Source: Sphingomonas dokdonensis
GTDB taxonomy: Bacteria; Pseudomonadota; Alphaproteobacteria; Sphingomonadales; Sphingomonadaceae
Direction of reading: 5' to 3'
DNA length: 64,000 bases
Assembly: GCF_002197685.1 (NCBI RefSeq)
Contig: NZ_NBBI01000001.1
Location: 930,001 to 994,000, forward strand
Positions 9,238-19,104 of this stretch are shown in pieces; the stretch's first letter is position 1, and each line of letters begins with the position of its first letter. A program made the position numbers and the translations under genes. The notes beneath the pieces were generated by a model that was not told the DNA's origin, made no database searches, and saw only the letters and a program-made list of their open reading frames with translations.

Positions 9238-9855
9238 ATGAGCCAGATCGCGCTTCCGCTGGTCTGGCCCGCCGATCCGCGCGACGACGAGTTCCTGGTT
9301 TCCCCGTCCAACGAGCGCGCGGCCCATATGCTGGATCGCTGGGCGACGTGGCCTGTGATGACCTGCCTGCTGGTGGGGCCGCGCAAGTCGGGGCGCAGCC
9401 TGATTGCGCGCATCTTTGCGGCGAAAAGCGGCGGCGCGATCATCGACGATGCGGCCGCCCGGCCGGAGGAGGAGCTGTTTCATGCATGGAACCGCGCACA
9501 GGAGATGCGCCGCCCGCTGCTGATGGTGGCGGATGTGGCGCCGCCCGCTTGGGGCGTCGACCTGCCCGATCTTCGATCGCGGCTGGCGGCCACGCCCGTG
9601 GCGGAGATCGGACCACCCGACGATGCCTTGATGCGTGCGCTGCTGGAACGCGAATTCGCGCGTCGCAACCTGGATGCGCGGCCCGAGCTGATCGACTGGC
9701 TGCTGGCCCGAATCGAGCGCAGTCATGTGGCCGTCATACGCTGCGTCGATGCGCTGGATCAGGAGGTGATGGAACGTCGCAAGCGCCTGTCCATTCCCTT
9801 GGCACGAACAGCGCTCGCCACCACGGCGCTGCTGACGATACCGCCGGAGCCATGA
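9238..9855 (+). CDS. hdaA: DnaA inactivator Hda-like protein (HdaA)
   Basis: A 205-aa AAA+ relative of DnaA domains III. In alphaproteobacteria HdaA works with the sliding clamp to stimulate ATP hydrolysis by DnaA and prevent re-initiation. Near the N-terminus SQIALPL resembles a clamp-binding QxxLPL motif (Q3 to L7), a key Hda feature. The P-loop is degenerate (LVGPRKSGRSL, about 45-55), as expected because Hda homologues are small and variable here. The stop overlaps the ppk start (ATGATG), so translation is coupled. Confidence 0.85.
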   Translation: MSQIALPLVWPADPRDDEFLVSPSNERAAHMLDRWATWPVMTCLLVGPRKSGRSLIARIFAAKSGGAIIDDAAARPEEELFHAWNRAQEMRRPLLMVADVAPPAWGVDLPDLRSRLAATPVAEIGPPDDALMRALLEREFARRNLDARPELIDWLLARIERSHVAVIRCVDALDQEVMERRKRLSIPLARTALATTALLTIPPEP

Positions 9856-12020
9856 TGAACCGATCCGTCCGCCAAGCGCGCCTCGACAGTGATGACGATC
9901 CCTTCGAAGAGCGGGGCACCGACCGGTATTTCAACCGGGAACTGTCCTGGCTGGCGTTCAATCGGCGGGTGCTGGAGGAGGCGTGCAACCCGGCGCATCC
10001 GCTGCTGGAGCGGCTGCGCTTCCTATCGATCTCGGGATCGAACCTCGACGAATTCTTTATGGTTCGCGTCGCCGGGCTGAAGGGGCAGCAACTGCTCGAC
10101 GTGGAGGCGCGCTCGGCCGATGGGCTGACCCCGTCGCAGCAGCTCGGCGCGATCACCGCGCAAGCCGATGCCCTGCTCGCCAGCCAGGAAGAGGTGTGGC
10201 AGCAGATCCGCGACGAGCTTGGCGAATCGGCGATCCAGGTGTTCGGGTCGAGCCGGATCGATGCGATGCTCACCGCCAAAGAGGTGGCGTGGCTGGAGAC
10301 ACATTTCCGCGAGCAGATCTTTCCGGTGATCACGCCGCAGGCGCTCGATCCCGCGCATCCGTTTCCGTTCATGCCCAACAAGGGGCTGGCGGTGATGTTC
10401 GACCTGATCCGGATTTCCGACGAGGAGCCGATTCGCGAACTCGTCATGGTGCCGAGCAGCATGGCGCGCTTCGTACGGCTGCCGGACAGCCCGGCCCGCT
10501 ACGTGGCGGTGGAATCGATCATCAAGCGCTTTTCCGCCATCCTCTTTCCGGGATATCGCGTGGAGGGAGCGGCCGAGTTTCGCGTGCTGCGCGATAGCGA
10601 TATCGAGATCGAGGAAGAGGCGGAGGATCTGGTCCGCTACTTCGCCAATGCGATCAAGCGTCGGCGCCGCGGGCGGGTGATCCGGCTGGAGCTGGAAATC
10701 GGCATGCCCGATTCGCTGGCCAAGGTGCTGCGCGGCGAGCTCGGCGAGCAGGCGCTGGTGACCGAAACAGGATCGTTCCTGGGCATCGGCGATCTCGACC
10801 AGATCGTCGAGGAAGATCGACCGGACCTGAAGTTCGTCCCCTTCACCCCGCGCTTTCCCGAGCGAATTCGGGAGTTTGGCGGCGATTGCTTTGCCGCGAT
10901 CAGCGCCAAGGACATTATCGTCCATCACCCGTACGAGACATTCGATGTCGTGCTGGCCTTTCTCAAGCAAGCCGCAAACGACCCCGACGTGGTGGCGATC
11001 AAGCAGACGCTGTACCGCGCGGGCAAGCAATCGGCGGTGATCAACGCGCTGATCCAAGCGGCGGAGGCGGGGAAATCGGTGACGGCGGTCGTCGAGCTGA
11101 AGGCGCGGTTCGATGAGGAGCAGAATCTGCTGTGGGCATCCGCGCTGGAACGGGCTGGCGTGCAGGTGGTGTACGGCTTCATCGACTGGAAGACCCATGC
11201 CAAGGTTTCCATGGTGGTGCGCCGCGAGGCCGGGCAGTTTCGCACCTACTGCCATTTCGGCACGGGCAATTACCACCCGATCACCGCCAAGATCTACACC
11301 GACCTCAGCTTCTTCACCGCCGATCCGGCGGCGGGGCGCGATGCGGCGCGGATGTTCAACTACATCACCGGCTATGTCGAGCCGGAGAATATGGAAGGGC
11401 TGGTCCTTTCGCCCCGATCGCTCCGGTCGCGGCTGATCGAGGAGATCGAGGCGGAGATCCAGCACGCCCGTGCCGGCCGCCCGGCGACGATCTGGGCCAA
11501 GATGAACAGCCTGGTCGACCCGGCGATCATCGAGAAATTGTACGAGGCCAGCAGCGCCGGGGTGGAGATCGACCTCGTTATCCGCGGCATCTGTTGCCTG
11601 CGCCCGCGCATCCCCGGGCTGTCGGAGAACATTCGCGTCAAATCGATCGTCGGTCGCTTCCTGGAGCACAGCCGGATCGCGGTGTTCGGCAACGGCGCGG
11701 CGCTGCCGAACGACGATGCGCGGATCTATATTTCGTCGGCCGACTGGATGCCGCGCAATTTTGACCGCCGTGTGGAATACATGCTGCCGTTGAAGAGCGG
11801 CACGGTGCACGATCAGGTGCTCGACCAGGTGATGGTGGCCAATCTGATCGACACCGAACAAAGCTGGGATCTCTATGCCGATGGTTCATACAAGCGGACA
11901 CCATTTGGCGACAAACCGTTCAATCTCCATCGGTATTTCATGACCAACCCATCGCTGTCCGGCCGCGGTGCCGCGCTGGCGGAGGGTGGCGCCGTGCCCA
12001 AATTGTCGCTGCGAGGCTGA
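9852..12020 (+). CDS. ppk1: Polyphosphate kinase 1
   Basis: Makes polyphosphate reversibly from ATP. The 722-aa protein has the N-terminal helical domain beginning DRYFNRELSWLAFNRRVLEEA, the head domain, and the two PLD-like catalytic domains. The autophosphorylated histidine corresponds to H468 in CHFGTGNYH, and EHSRIAVF near 611 belongs to the second catalytic half. The start overlaps the hdaA stop. ppx follows after four bases, so synthesis and degradation enzymes share an operon. Confidence 0.97.
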   Translation: MMNRSVRQARLDSDDDPFEERGTDRYFNRELSWLAFNRRVLEEACNPAHPLLERLRFLSISGSNLDEFFMVRVAGLKGQQLLDVEARSADGLTPSQQLGAITAQADALLASQEEVWQQIRDELGESAIQVFGSSRIDAMLTAKEVAWLETHFREQIFPVITPQALDPAHPFPFMPNKGLAVMFDLIRISDEEPIRELVMVPSSMARFVRLPDSPARYVAVESIIKRFSAILFPGYRVEGAAEFRVLRDSDIEIEEEAEDLVRYFANAIKRRRRGRVIRLELEIGMPDSLAKVLRGELGEQALVTETGSFLGIGDLDQIVEEDRPDLKFVPFTPRFPERIREFGGDCFAAISAKDIIVHHPYETFDVVLAFLKQAANDPDVVAIKQTLYRAGKQSAVINALIQAAEAGKSVTAVVELKARFDEEQNLLWASALERAGVQVVYGFIDWKTHAKVSMVVRREAGQFRTYCHFGTGNYHPITAKIYTDLSFFTADPAAGRDAARMFNYITGYVEPENMEGLVLSPRSLRSRLIEEIEAEIQHARAGRPATIWAKMNSLVDPAIIEKLYEASSAGVEIDLVIRGICCLRPRIPGLSENIRVKSIVGRFLEHSRIAVFGNGAALPNDDARIYISSADWMPRNFDRRVEYMLPLKSGTVHDQVLDQVMVANLIDTEQSWDLYADGSYKRTPFGDKPFNLHRYFMTNPSLSGRGAALAEGGAVPKLSLRG

Positions 12021-12024
12021 GCGG

Positions 12025-13482
12025 GTGGAGGGCAGACGCACCGCGATCATCGACATCGGCTCCAATTCGATCCGACTGGTCGTTTATCAGGGGCCGGCGC
12101 GATTGCCGGCGACGCTGTTCAACGAAAAGGTGCTGGCAGGGCTTGGCCGCAGCCTGGCGCAAACCGGCACGATCGACGCCGATGCCATGGCACTTGCCGG
12201 TGCCGCGCTGCGACGGTTTGGCGCGCTGATCAAGGAAATGGCGTGTGACGAGGTGCGCACGGTCGCAACCGCGGCGGTGCGCGATGCGGCGAACGGCGAT
12301 GAACTGATCCGGCTGGCGGCCAACCTGGGGCTATCAGTCGAGCTGTTGTCGGGCGCGCAGGAAGCGCAGGCGGCCGGGTTGGGCGTGCTTTCCGCGATCC
12401 CGGAAGCGAACGGCATCGTCGGAGACCTGGGCGGGGGCAGCCTGGAGCTGATTCGCGTCGCCAACGGGCGCGGCCATGAACAGGCGTCGTTCCCGCTCGG
12501 CGTGCTGCGGCTGGGTTCGCTCGGGGGCAAGGGCGGCATGGCGCGGCGGGTGGAACGCATCCTTGCGGACGCGGGCTGGGCTGGTGTGGGTCGCGGCAAG
12601 CCCTTGTATCTGGTGGGCGGATCGTGGCGATCGCTGGCGAGGGTCGACATTCACGATCGCGGTTATCCGCTGCCCATCCTCCATGGCTATGCCATGCCGG
12701 CGAACCGGATCGAGCTGCTGCGGCGCAAGCTGCCGACGATGGACAAGGCGCAGTTCAAGGCGGTGCCGCATCTTTCGGGCGGACGGGTGCCGACGCTGTG
12801 CGCCGCCGCCGATCTGCTTGGTGCCCTGTTGCCGGTGTTAGGGTGTTCCGGGACGATTGTTTCCGCCTTCGGGCTGCGCGAGGGATTGCTTTACGACAGG
12901 CTCTCGCCTGCAACGGCTGCGCTCGATCCGCTGGTCGTTGCCGCGCGTGACGAAGGGCAGCTGCTGGGACGCTTTCCCGAGCATGGCGATCTGCTGAACA
13001 CCTGGATCGCGCCGCTGTTCGACGGCGAACCGGCAAGCGACGCGCGCCTCCGTCATGCCGCCTGTCTGCTGGCCGACACGAGCTGGCGCGCCAATCCGGA
13101 ATTCCGCGTCGAGCTGGGGATCGAGACCGCATTGCACGGCAATTGGGTGGGCATCGACGGGCGCGGCCGGGCGATGGTGGCGGTTGCGCTGGCGGCAAGC
13201 CTGGGTGGGCAGCCGCCCTATGCACCGCCGATCCCGCTGCTGGCGTCAGCAGAGGATATCGCAACGGCCACGAGCTGGGGCCTGGCGATCCGGCTCGCGC
13301 AGCGCCTCTCGGGCGGGGTGGCAGGTCCGCTTCACCGCACCGCCATCCGCCGTTGCCACGACGGCATCGACCTGACGTTCGACAACGGCGATCTGGCGCT
13401 CAGCGGCGAAGCGGTGGAAAAGCGGCTAAAGGCGCTGGCCGGAGCGCTGGCCCTGCCGGCGCGCCTGACGCAGCGCCGGTAG
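12025..13482 (+). CDS. ppx: Ppx/GppA family exopolyphosphatase
   Basis: Hydrolyses terminal phosphates of polyphosphate (Ppx) and/or pppGpp (GppA); which cannot be told by eye. The 485-aa product has both ASKHA motifs, AIIDIGSNSIRLVVY (about 7-21) and IVGDLGGGSLEL (about 131-142), and a C-terminal helical domain with an HD-like region. The start is a GTG at 12025, four bases after the ppk stop; no ATG lies before the first motif. Convergent with the I78 lipoprotein gene, 5 bases away. Confidence 0.92.
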   Translation: MEGRRTAIIDIGSNSIRLVVYQGPARLPATLFNEKVLAGLGRSLAQTGTIDADAMALAGAALRRFGALIKEMACDEVRTVATAAVRDAANGDELIRLAANLGLSVELLSGAQEAQAAGLGVLSAIPEANGIVGDLGGGSLELIRVANGRGHEQASFPLGVLRLGSLGGKGGMARRVERILADAGWAGVGRGKPLYLVGGSWRSLARVDIHDRGYPLPILHGYAMPANRIELLRRKLPTMDKAQFKAVPHLSGGRVPTLCAAADLLGALLPVLGCSGTIVSAFGLREGLLYDRLSPATAALDPLVVAARDEGQLLGRFPEHGDLLNTWIAPLFDGEPASDARLRHAACLLADTSWRANPEFRVELGIETALHGNWVGIDGRGRAMVAVALAASLGGQPPYAPPIPLLASAEDIATATSWGLAIRLAQRLSGGVAGPLHRTAIRRCHDGIDLTFDNGDLALSGEAVEKRLKALAGALALPARLTQRR

Positions 13483-13487
13483 CACGC

Positions 13488-13769
13488 TCAGCCGCAGGAG
13501 AGCTTGACGATCGTGCCGCCGGCATCGGTTTCGATGTTCAGGCGATCGGCACGATAATCCATCGTGACCGGCGAACCGCTTTCGTACGTGCGGACAAGCG
13601 CCGCCCCGGCGCGCTGCTTTGCCGCCGCCTGCACCGTCGTGGCCGACTTGCCGAGCAGGTCCTGAACGGCTGCGGCATTGCATGCCGCGGGAGCCGGGGT
13701 AGCAGATGTGGCGTCATCCATGGTGGTGCACCCTGCGAGCATTACCGCCGCCGCGACGATCGCCTTCAT
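13488..13769 (-). CDS. Lipoprotein of peptidase inhibitor I78 type
   Basis: A 93-aa protein with a lipobox (MLAGC, lipidated C14) followed by a short linker and an I78-like domain: CNAAAVQDLLGKSATT, then GAALVRTYESGSPVTMDYRADRLNI and a final GGTIVKLSCG. The VTMDYRxDRLN stretch is the family signature; I78 members inhibit serine proteases by a substrate-like loop. The ATG overlaps the stop of rnd (ATGA), so it is translationally coupled to an RNase gene with which it has no obvious functional link. Confidence 0.85.
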   Translation of the reverse strand: MKAIVAAAVMLAGCTTMDDATSATPAPAACNAAAVQDLLGKSATTVQAAAKQRAGAALVRTYESGSPVTMDYRADRLNIETDAGGTIVKLSCG

Positions 13770-14941
13770 GCGAGATCCTCCGTTCGAGTCATTTTCAGCT
13801 TTCCGTCGCGTACGCCGAAGCCGAGACGTCCTTCTACCAGATCGAGCGCGTCACGCCCGAACTGATCGAAACGCCATCCGGTGAGGATCGCGAGCCCGTC
13901 ACGCTGACCGGCGGCGAGCGCCTCCAGCTCCTCGCTGCGCGCGAGCAGGCGCGCCGCAACGTCGATATCACGGGCGCGGATCTTCAGGAGCAGCTTGAGC
14001 AGGTCGGCGACCAGCGCGCCGTCCTTGCCCAGGCCGGGCTTGCGATCCTCACGCGGCGGCAGCTCGTCGCCGGAGAGTGGCTGCGCGCCTTCAATGGCCG
14101 CAAGCAGCCGCTTGCCGATGTCATTCGATGCCCAGGTCGCGGACAGGCCGCGCACCTTGGCGAGATCGGCCTGTTTGCGCGGCGGGTGGCCGGCGAGGTC
14201 GGCGATGGTTTCGTCCTTGACGATGCGGCCGCGGGGCAGGTCCTTCGACCGCGCTTCTTCCTCGCGCCAGCGCGCGATTGCCTTGAGGCGGCCCAGCACC
14301 TCCGGGCGACGACCCGAAATGCGCACCCGCTTCCAAGCAAGATCGGGATCGTTGGCGTAATTGGCAGGATCGGAGATGCGCTCCATCTCCTGATCGAGCC
14401 ATGCGCCGCGCCCCGTCTTCTTCAGCCGTTCCAGCATGCGCGGGAAGATCTTCGACAGGTGGGTCACGTCGCCGATCGCGTAATCGACCTGCCGCTGATC
14501 GAGCGGGCGGCGCGACCAATCAGTGAAGCGAGCGCCCTTGTCGACGGTAACGCCCAGCCAGCTGTCGACCAGGTTGGAATAGCCGATCTGTTCGCCCTGG
14601 CCGAGCGCCATCGCGGCAACCTGGGTATCGAACATGGGATAGGGGGTCTTGCCGGTGAGATTGTAGATGATCTCGATATCCTGCCCACCGGCGTGGAAGA
14701 CCTTCAGCACATCCTCATTGTTGACCAAAAGATCGAGGAGCGGCTGCATATCGAGGCCGGGCGCCTTGGGATCGATCGCTGCGGCTTCCTCCGTATCGGC
14801 GATCTGGATCAGGCACAGCTCAGGCCAATAGGTGTTTTCGCGCATGAACTCGGTGTCGACGCAGACAAAGGGTGCGTCGGCGAGGCGGGCGCACAGATTG
14901 GCGAGCGCGGCGCTGTCGGTGATAAGCGGGTGAACATGCAT
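13766..14941 (-). CDS. rnd: Ribonuclease D
   Basis: 3'-to-5' exoribonuclease acting in tRNA 3'-end maturation. The 391-aa enzyme has the DEDD exonuclease domain (D29 and E31 in VDTEF, then FHAGGQDIEIIYNL, and DWSRRPLDQRQVDYAIGDV with the final acidic and tyrosine residues) followed by an HRDC domain (about 205-285). The ATG at 14941 is the family start (MHVHPLITDS). Coupled to the downstream I78 lipoprotein by a 4-base overlap, divergent from aspS across a REP-like repeat. Confidence 0.95.
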   Translation of the reverse strand: MHVHPLITDSAALANLCARLADAPFVCVDTEFMRENTYWPELCLIQIADTEEAAAIDPKAPGLDMQPLLDLLVNNEDVLKVFHAGGQDIEIIYNLTGKTPYPMFDTQVAAMALGQGEQIGYSNLVDSWLGVTVDKGARFTDWSRRPLDQRQVDYAIGDVTHLSKIFPRMLERLKKTGRGAWLDQEMERISDPANYANDPDLAWKRVRISGRRPEVLGRLKAIARWREEEARSKDLPRGRIVKDETIADLAGHPPRKQADLAKVRGLSATWASNDIGKRLLAAIEGAQPLSGDELPPREDRKPGLGKDGALVADLLKLLLKIRARDIDVAARLLARSEELEALAAGQRDGLAILTGWRFDQFGRDALDLVEGRLGFGVRDGKLKMTRTEDLA

Positions 14942-15018
14942 AAGCCGCGCCCCATAGACCCGCGCGCGCGGGTTGACAAAGAGGGGATGGAAGGGGAGGG
15001 CGCGGGCCATCCAAAACT

Positions 15019-15090
15019 ACCACCCCGGTGAAGGCCGGGGCCTGGCATCGGAGCGTCCGGTGACTGGACCCCGGCCTTCACCGGGGTGGT
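15019..15090. repeat. REP-like inverted repeat pair
   Basis: Two perfect 22-bp arms in inverted orientation (15019-15040 and 15069-15090) are separated by 28 bp. Each arm is itself a small hairpin, CCCCGG-N6-CCGGGG, so the unit looks like a pair of REP sequences (a BIME). It occupies the divergent space between rnd and aspS, which argues against a simple terminator role. Confidence 0.8.
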
Positions 15091-15113
15091 GCGGAAATGA
15101 GATGACACACACA

Positions 15114-16937
15114 ATGCACGCTTACCGTTCGCACACTTGCGCCGCGCTGACCGCCGCCGACGTCGGCGCCGATGTTCGCCTGTCCGGCTGGATCCATCGC
15201 AAGCGCGATCACGGCGGCGTGCTGTTCGTCGACCTGCGCGATCACTACGGCATCACGCAGATCGTGGCGGACAGCGATTCGCCGGCGCTGCCCATGCTGG
15301 AAAGCCTGCGCGTCGAATCGGTCATCACGATCGACGGCGTGGTGAAGGCGCGGTCGGAGGCGACGGTGAACCCGAACCTCTCCACCGGCGAGATCGAGGT
15401 ATTCGCGCGCGGCGTGACGGTGCAGAGCCAGGCGCAGGAACTGCCGATGCCGGTGGCCGGCGAGCAGGATTATCCGGAGGATATCCGCCTGCGCTACCGC
15501 TTCCTCGACCTGCGTCGCGAGAAGCTGCACGCCAACATCATGCTGCGCTCGAAGGTGATTTCCTCGATCCGCAGCCGCATGGTCGACCAGGGCTTTACCG
15601 AATTCCAGACGCCGATCCTGACCGCCTCGTCGCCCGAGGGCGCCCGCGACTATCTGGTGCCGAGCCGCGTCCATCCCGGTAAATTCTATGCGCTGCCGCA
15701 GGCACCGCAGATGTTCAAGCAGCTGCTGATGGTCGCCGGCTTCGACCGCTATTTCCAGATCGCGCCGTGCTTCCGCGACGAGGACGCGCGGGCGGATCGC
15801 TCGCCGGGCGAGTTCTACCAGCTCGATTTCGAGATGAGCTACGTCACGCAGGAAGACGTGTTCGCCGCGATCGAGCCGGTGCTGCACGGCGTGTTCGAGG
15901 AATTCGCCGACTGGCAGGGCAAGGGCCGCACCGTCTCGCCGCTGCCGTTCAAGCGCATCCCGTACCGCGAATCGATGCTGAAGTACGGCAACGACAAGCC
16001 CGACCTGCGCAATCCGATCGTGATCTCGGACGTGTCCGGCTATTTCTCCGGCTCCGGCTTCGGCCGCTTCGCCTCGATCGTCGAGGCCGGCGACGTGGTC
16101 CGCGCGATCCCGGCGCCGAACACCGCGGACAAGAGCCGCAAGTTCTTCGACGACATGAACGCATGGGCACAGAGCGAAGGCTTCGCCGGGCTCGGCTATG
16201 CCACGCGCAAGGGCGGTGAGTTCGGTGGGCCGATCGCCAAGAACCATGGCGATGTCGGCATGCGCGAGCTGGCCGAAGCGCTTGGCCTAGGCCCGGATGA
16301 CGGCGTGTTCTTCGCCGCGGGCAAGGAAGCGCAGGCCGCGAAGCTCGCCGGCCTGGCGCGCACCCGCGTCGCCGAGCAGCTCGACCTTATCGACAAGAGC
16401 CGATTCGAGTTCTGCTGGATCGTCGATTTCCCGATGTTCGAATATGACGAGGACGCCAAGAAGGTCGACTTCAGCCACAATCCGTTTTCGATGCCGCAGG
16501 GCGAAATGGAGGCGCTAGAGACCAAGGATCCGCTCGATATCCTCGCCTATCAGTATGACATCGTCTGCAACGGCATCGAGCTGTCGTCTGGTGCGATCCG
16601 GAACCATCGCCCGGAGATCATGTACAAGGCGTTCGAGATCGCCGGCTACAGCCAGCAGGATGTCGACACCAACTTCGCCGGCATGATCAACGCGTTCAAG
16701 TTCGGCGCGCCGCCGCACGGGGGCTCGGCGCCGGGCATCGACCGGATCGTCATGCTGCTCGCCGACGAGCCGAACATCCGCGAGGTGATCGTGTTCCCGA
16801 TGACGCAAAAGGCGGAGGATCTGATGATGGGTGCGCCGAACTTCGCCACGGCGAAGCAGCTGCGCGAGCTCAACATCCGCGTGACGGCCGAGCAGCCGAA
16901 GGACGTGACCAAGGCGGTCGCGCCCGACGCGGGCTGA
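15114..16937 (+). CDS. aspS: Aspartyl-tRNA synthetase
   Basis: Class II synthetase of 607 aa. An OB-fold anticodon-binding domain opens the protein ([26 protein letters not shown]), followed by motif 2 ([25 protein letters not shown]), the bacterial GAD insertion domain (about 290-410) and motif 3 ([13 protein letters not shown]). The ATG at 15114 (MHAYRSHTC) is the usual family start; an in-frame ATG at 15102 would add MTHT. Whether it also charges tRNA-Asn cannot be seen here. The leader contains the 15.0 kb inverted repeat. Confidence 0.97.
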   Translation: MHAYRSHTCAALTAADVGADVRLSGWIHRKRDHGGVLFVDLRDHYGITQIVADSDSPALPMLESLRVESVITIDGVVKARSEATVNPNLSTGEIEVFARGVTVQSQAQELPMPVAGEQDYPEDIRLRYRFLDLRREKLHANIMLRSKVISSIRSRMVDQGFTEFQTPILTASSPEGARDYLVPSRVHPGKFYALPQAPQMFKQLLMVAGFDRYFQIAPCFRDEDARADRSPGEFYQLDFEMSYVTQEDVFAAIEPVLHGVFEEFADWQGKGRTVSPLPFKRIPYRESMLKYGNDKPDLRNPIVISDVSGYFSGSGFGRFASIVEAGDVVRAIPAPNTADKSRKFFDDMNAWAQSEGFAGLGYATRKGGEFGGPIAKNHGDVGMRELAEALGLGPDDGVFFAAGKEAQAAKLAGLARTRVAEQLDLIDKSRFEFCWIVDFPMFEYDEDAKKVDFSHNPFSMPQGEMEALETKDPLDILAYQYDIVCNGIELSSGAIRNHRPEIMYKAFEIAGYSQQDVDTNFAGMINAFKFGAPPHGGSAPGIDRIVMLLADEPNIREVIVFPMTQKAEDLMMGAPNFATAKQLRELNIRVTAEQPKDVTKAVAPDAG

Positions 16938-16959
16938 CGCCGCCGGGAACCGGGCGGCG
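16938..16959 (+). terminator. Possible aspS terminator hairpin
   Basis: CGCCGCC and GGCGGCG form a 7-bp GC stem around GGGAACCG immediately after the aspS stop. No U-tract follows, so support is limited to position and stem. Confidence 0.3.
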
Positions 16960-16978
16960 GCACGTGCGCTAAGCTATT

Positions 16979-17458
16979 ATGTCGCTTACCGCATCGCGCG
17001 CCGCCTTGCTCCACGTTGCCCTTCAAGACCTGCGCGCCGGCAAGCAATTACTGATCGAACGATTGTCGCCGCTGGCGGAAGCCACGGCGAGCACGCCGCT
17101 ACGCAAGGTGATCGAGCGGGATCAGGCGAACGCCCGGCGTCATGCGGCACGGCTGGACGACATCGCCGACCTTGAGGGCGCGCCCTCCAATCTGTGGATG
17201 AGCGGCATCATGGACGACGCCGATCGCGACGCGTGCAGCCACCAGCGCGGCAGCATCCGCGACACGGCGCTGATCGGCGCGCTGCGCAAGGCCAAGTCCG
17301 CGGAACTCGTGTCGATCGAGACGGCCATGGCGCTGGCGGGCAGCGAGGCGCCCGAGATGTTGCCCAGCCTGTCGGCGAACCACGCCGAGGACCGCGCGAC
17401 CGAAACGAAGCTGGCACGCCTTCTTGGCACCATCGGGGGCCAGCTTCCGGTATCGTGA
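16979..17458 (+). CDS. DUF892 (YciF-like) ferritin-like protein
   Basis: A 159-aa all-helical protein matching the DUF892/YciE-YciF family: LHVALQDLRAGKQLLIERLSPLAEA at the start, then IERDQANARRHAARLDDI, and paired helices at about 80-110 and 120-150. Members have a ferritin-like four-helix bundle and are often stress-induced; metal binding is not proven for this one. No clear ribosome-binding site precedes the ATG. Convergent with the carbonic anhydrase gene. Confidence 0.72.
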   Translation: MSLTASRAALLHVALQDLRAGKQLLIERLSPLAEATASTPLRKVIERDQANARRHAARLDDIADLEGAPSNLWMSGIMDDADRDACSHQRGSIRDTALIGALRKAKSAELVSIETAMALAGSEAPEMLPSLSANHAEDRATETKLARLLGTIGGQLPVS

Positions 17459-17460
17459 GC

Positions 17461-17484
17461 GCGGCGGTGTGTGGGCACCGCCGC
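17461..17484. terminator. Hairpin between convergent genes
   Basis: A perfect 9-bp stem, GCGGCGGTG and CACCGCCGC around TGTGGG, lies in the 36-bp gap between the DUF892 and carbonic anhydrase stops. It would serve both directions; it lacks a U-tract. Confidence 0.5.
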
Positions 17485-17494
17485 ACATTCGATG

Positions 17495-18127
17495 CTACCG
17501 CGCCGGTGCGAACGTGCCGTCGTCGTCCATGACCCACAGCACGCCTTCCTTGATCGAGAACCACGCGCCGCGCAGCTTCAGCCGTCCGGCCGCTTCGGCT
17601 TCCTGCACGAACGGGAAGCTGCGCAAATTGGTGATGCTGACGCGTACCGTTTCCAGCTCGAGCGCGCGTACGGCGGCGTCGCCCGCGCCGTGCTCTTCCG
17701 TCACACGATCGCGCGCGGTGTCGAGCAGGTCGATCCAATGCGCAATGAACCCGCCTTCGCCGGGATCGGCCTGCGCGAACTGCTGCGTCAGCGCTGCCTG
17801 GACGCCGCCGCACATGCCGTGGCCCATCACAACGACTTCCTCGACCTTGAGCTGCGTCACCGCAAACTCAAGCGCAGCGGACACGCCGTGCCGCCCGCCG
17901 CCGGTTTCGAACGGCGGGACCAGATTGGCGACGTTGCGCACCACGAAGATCTCGCCCGGCGACGTATCGAAGACAGTGGCGGGATCGGCGCGGCTGTCGG
18001 AACAGGCGATCACCATAACTTTAGGCGATTGCCCCTCGGCCAGCGTCGCCCAGCGATCGCGCTGCTCGGCCCAGCCATGTTCGCGAAAGCGGCCGTAGCC
18101 GGCGACGAGATCGGAAAAGTCGGTCAT
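17495..18127 (-). CDS. can: Beta-class carbonic anhydrase
   Basis: Zinc enzyme interconverting CO2 and bicarbonate. The 210-aa product has the ligands C42 and D44-R46 (ACSDSRAD) and H103, C106 (MGHGMCGG), all intact, plus the [10 protein letters not shown] loop. The ATG at 18127 is preceded by GGAAG; an in-frame ATG four codons upstream is possible. Divergent from lipA with only 56 bp between starts. Confidence 0.95.
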   Translation of the reverse strand: MTDFSDLVAGYGRFREHGWAEQRDRWATLAEGQSPKVMVIACSDSRADPATVFDTSPGEIFVVRNVANLVPPFETGGGRHGVSAALEFAVTQLKVEEVVVMGHGMCGGVQAALTQQFAQADPGEGGFIAHWIDLLDTARDRVTEEHGAGDAAVRALELETVRVSITNLRSFPFVQEAEAAGRLKLRGAWFSIKEGVLWVMDDDGTFAPAR

Positions 18128-18183
18128 GCCAGCTTCCATACCGCGTTGTTTCGCGCTGCGGCAGTCGCTATCTCGCGCTCAAG

Positions 18184-19104
18184 ATGAATGAGATGACACC
18201 GCTCGCCCGTCCCGAACGCATCCGCAAGCCGGACTGGATCCGCGTAAAAGCGCCGACTTCGGTCGGCTTTGCCGAAACCAAGCAGCTGATGCGCCGGCTG
18301 AACCTCGCCACCGTGTGCGAGGAAGCGGCCTGCCCGAACATCGGCGAATGCTGGACCAAAAAGCACGCCACGGTGATGATCCTTGGCGATACCTGCACGC
18401 GGGCCTGCGCCTTCTGCAACGTCAAGACGGGCATGCCGCGCGCGGTTGATCCGCTGGAGCCGGAGCATGTCGCGGTGGCGGCGGCGGAAATGGGGCTGCA
18501 GCACATCGTCATCACCTCGGTCGATCGCGACGATCTGCCCGATGGCGGCGCGGCGCAGTTCGTAAAGGTGATCGAGGCGCTGCGGCGGAACACGCCGACG
18601 ACGACGATCGAGATCCTGACGCCGGATTTCCGCAACAAGACGCAGGCTGCGGTCGAATCGATCGTGGCGGCGCGGCCCGATGTCTACAATCACAATCTCG
18701 AAACCGTCCCGCGGCTGTATCCGACGATACGGCCGGGCGCGCGCTATTATGCCTCGCTCCGCCTGCTGGAGAGCGTGAAGCGGCACGATCCGTCGATCTT
18801 CACCAAGTCGGGGGTGATGCTCGGGCTGGGCGAAGAGCGGCTGGAGGTGCACCAGGTGATGGACGACATGCGCTCGGCCGACATCGACTTCCTCACCATG
18901 GGCCAATATCTCCAGCCCACGCCGCGCCACGCGAAGGTCGCCGATTTCGTCACCCCCAAGGCATTTGACGCGTATGCCGCAATCGCGCGGGCCAAGGGTT
19001 TCCTGCTGGTCGCATCGTCGCCGCTGACGCGATCGAGCTACCATGCCGGTGACGATTTCGCGAAGCTGCGCGCTGCCCGTGAGGCTCAGCTTGCCAAAGC
19101 ATAG
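18184..19104 (+). CDS. lipA: Lipoyl synthase
   Basis: Radical-SAM enzyme inserting two sulfurs into octanoyl-protein. All six cluster cysteines are present: C45, C50, C56 of the auxiliary cluster and C71, C75, C78 of the SAM cluster (CTRACAFC). The 306-aa length is normal. The 3' end overlaps the TTG start of ratA by 14 bases. Confidence 0.97.
   Translation: MNEMTPLARPERIRKPDWIRVKAPTSVGFAETKQLMRRLNLATVCEEAACPNIGECWTKKHATVMILGDTCTRACAFCNVKTGMPRAVDPLEPEHVAVAAAEMGLQHIVITSVDRDDLPDGGAAQFVKVIEALRRNTPTTTIEILTPDFRNKTQAAVESIVAARPDVYNHNLETVPRLYPTIRPGARYYASLRLLESVKRHDPSIFTKSGVMLGLGEERLEVHQVMDDMRSADIDFLTMGQYLQPTPRHAKVADFVTPKAFDAYAAIARAKGFLLVASSPLTRSSYHAGDDFAKLRAAREAQLAKA

Noticed and set aside
10023..11861. 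612-aa open frame antisense to ppk1
   Set aside because: Mirror frame of the conserved ppk1 codons; His/Arg/Asp-rich composition and no recognisable domain.
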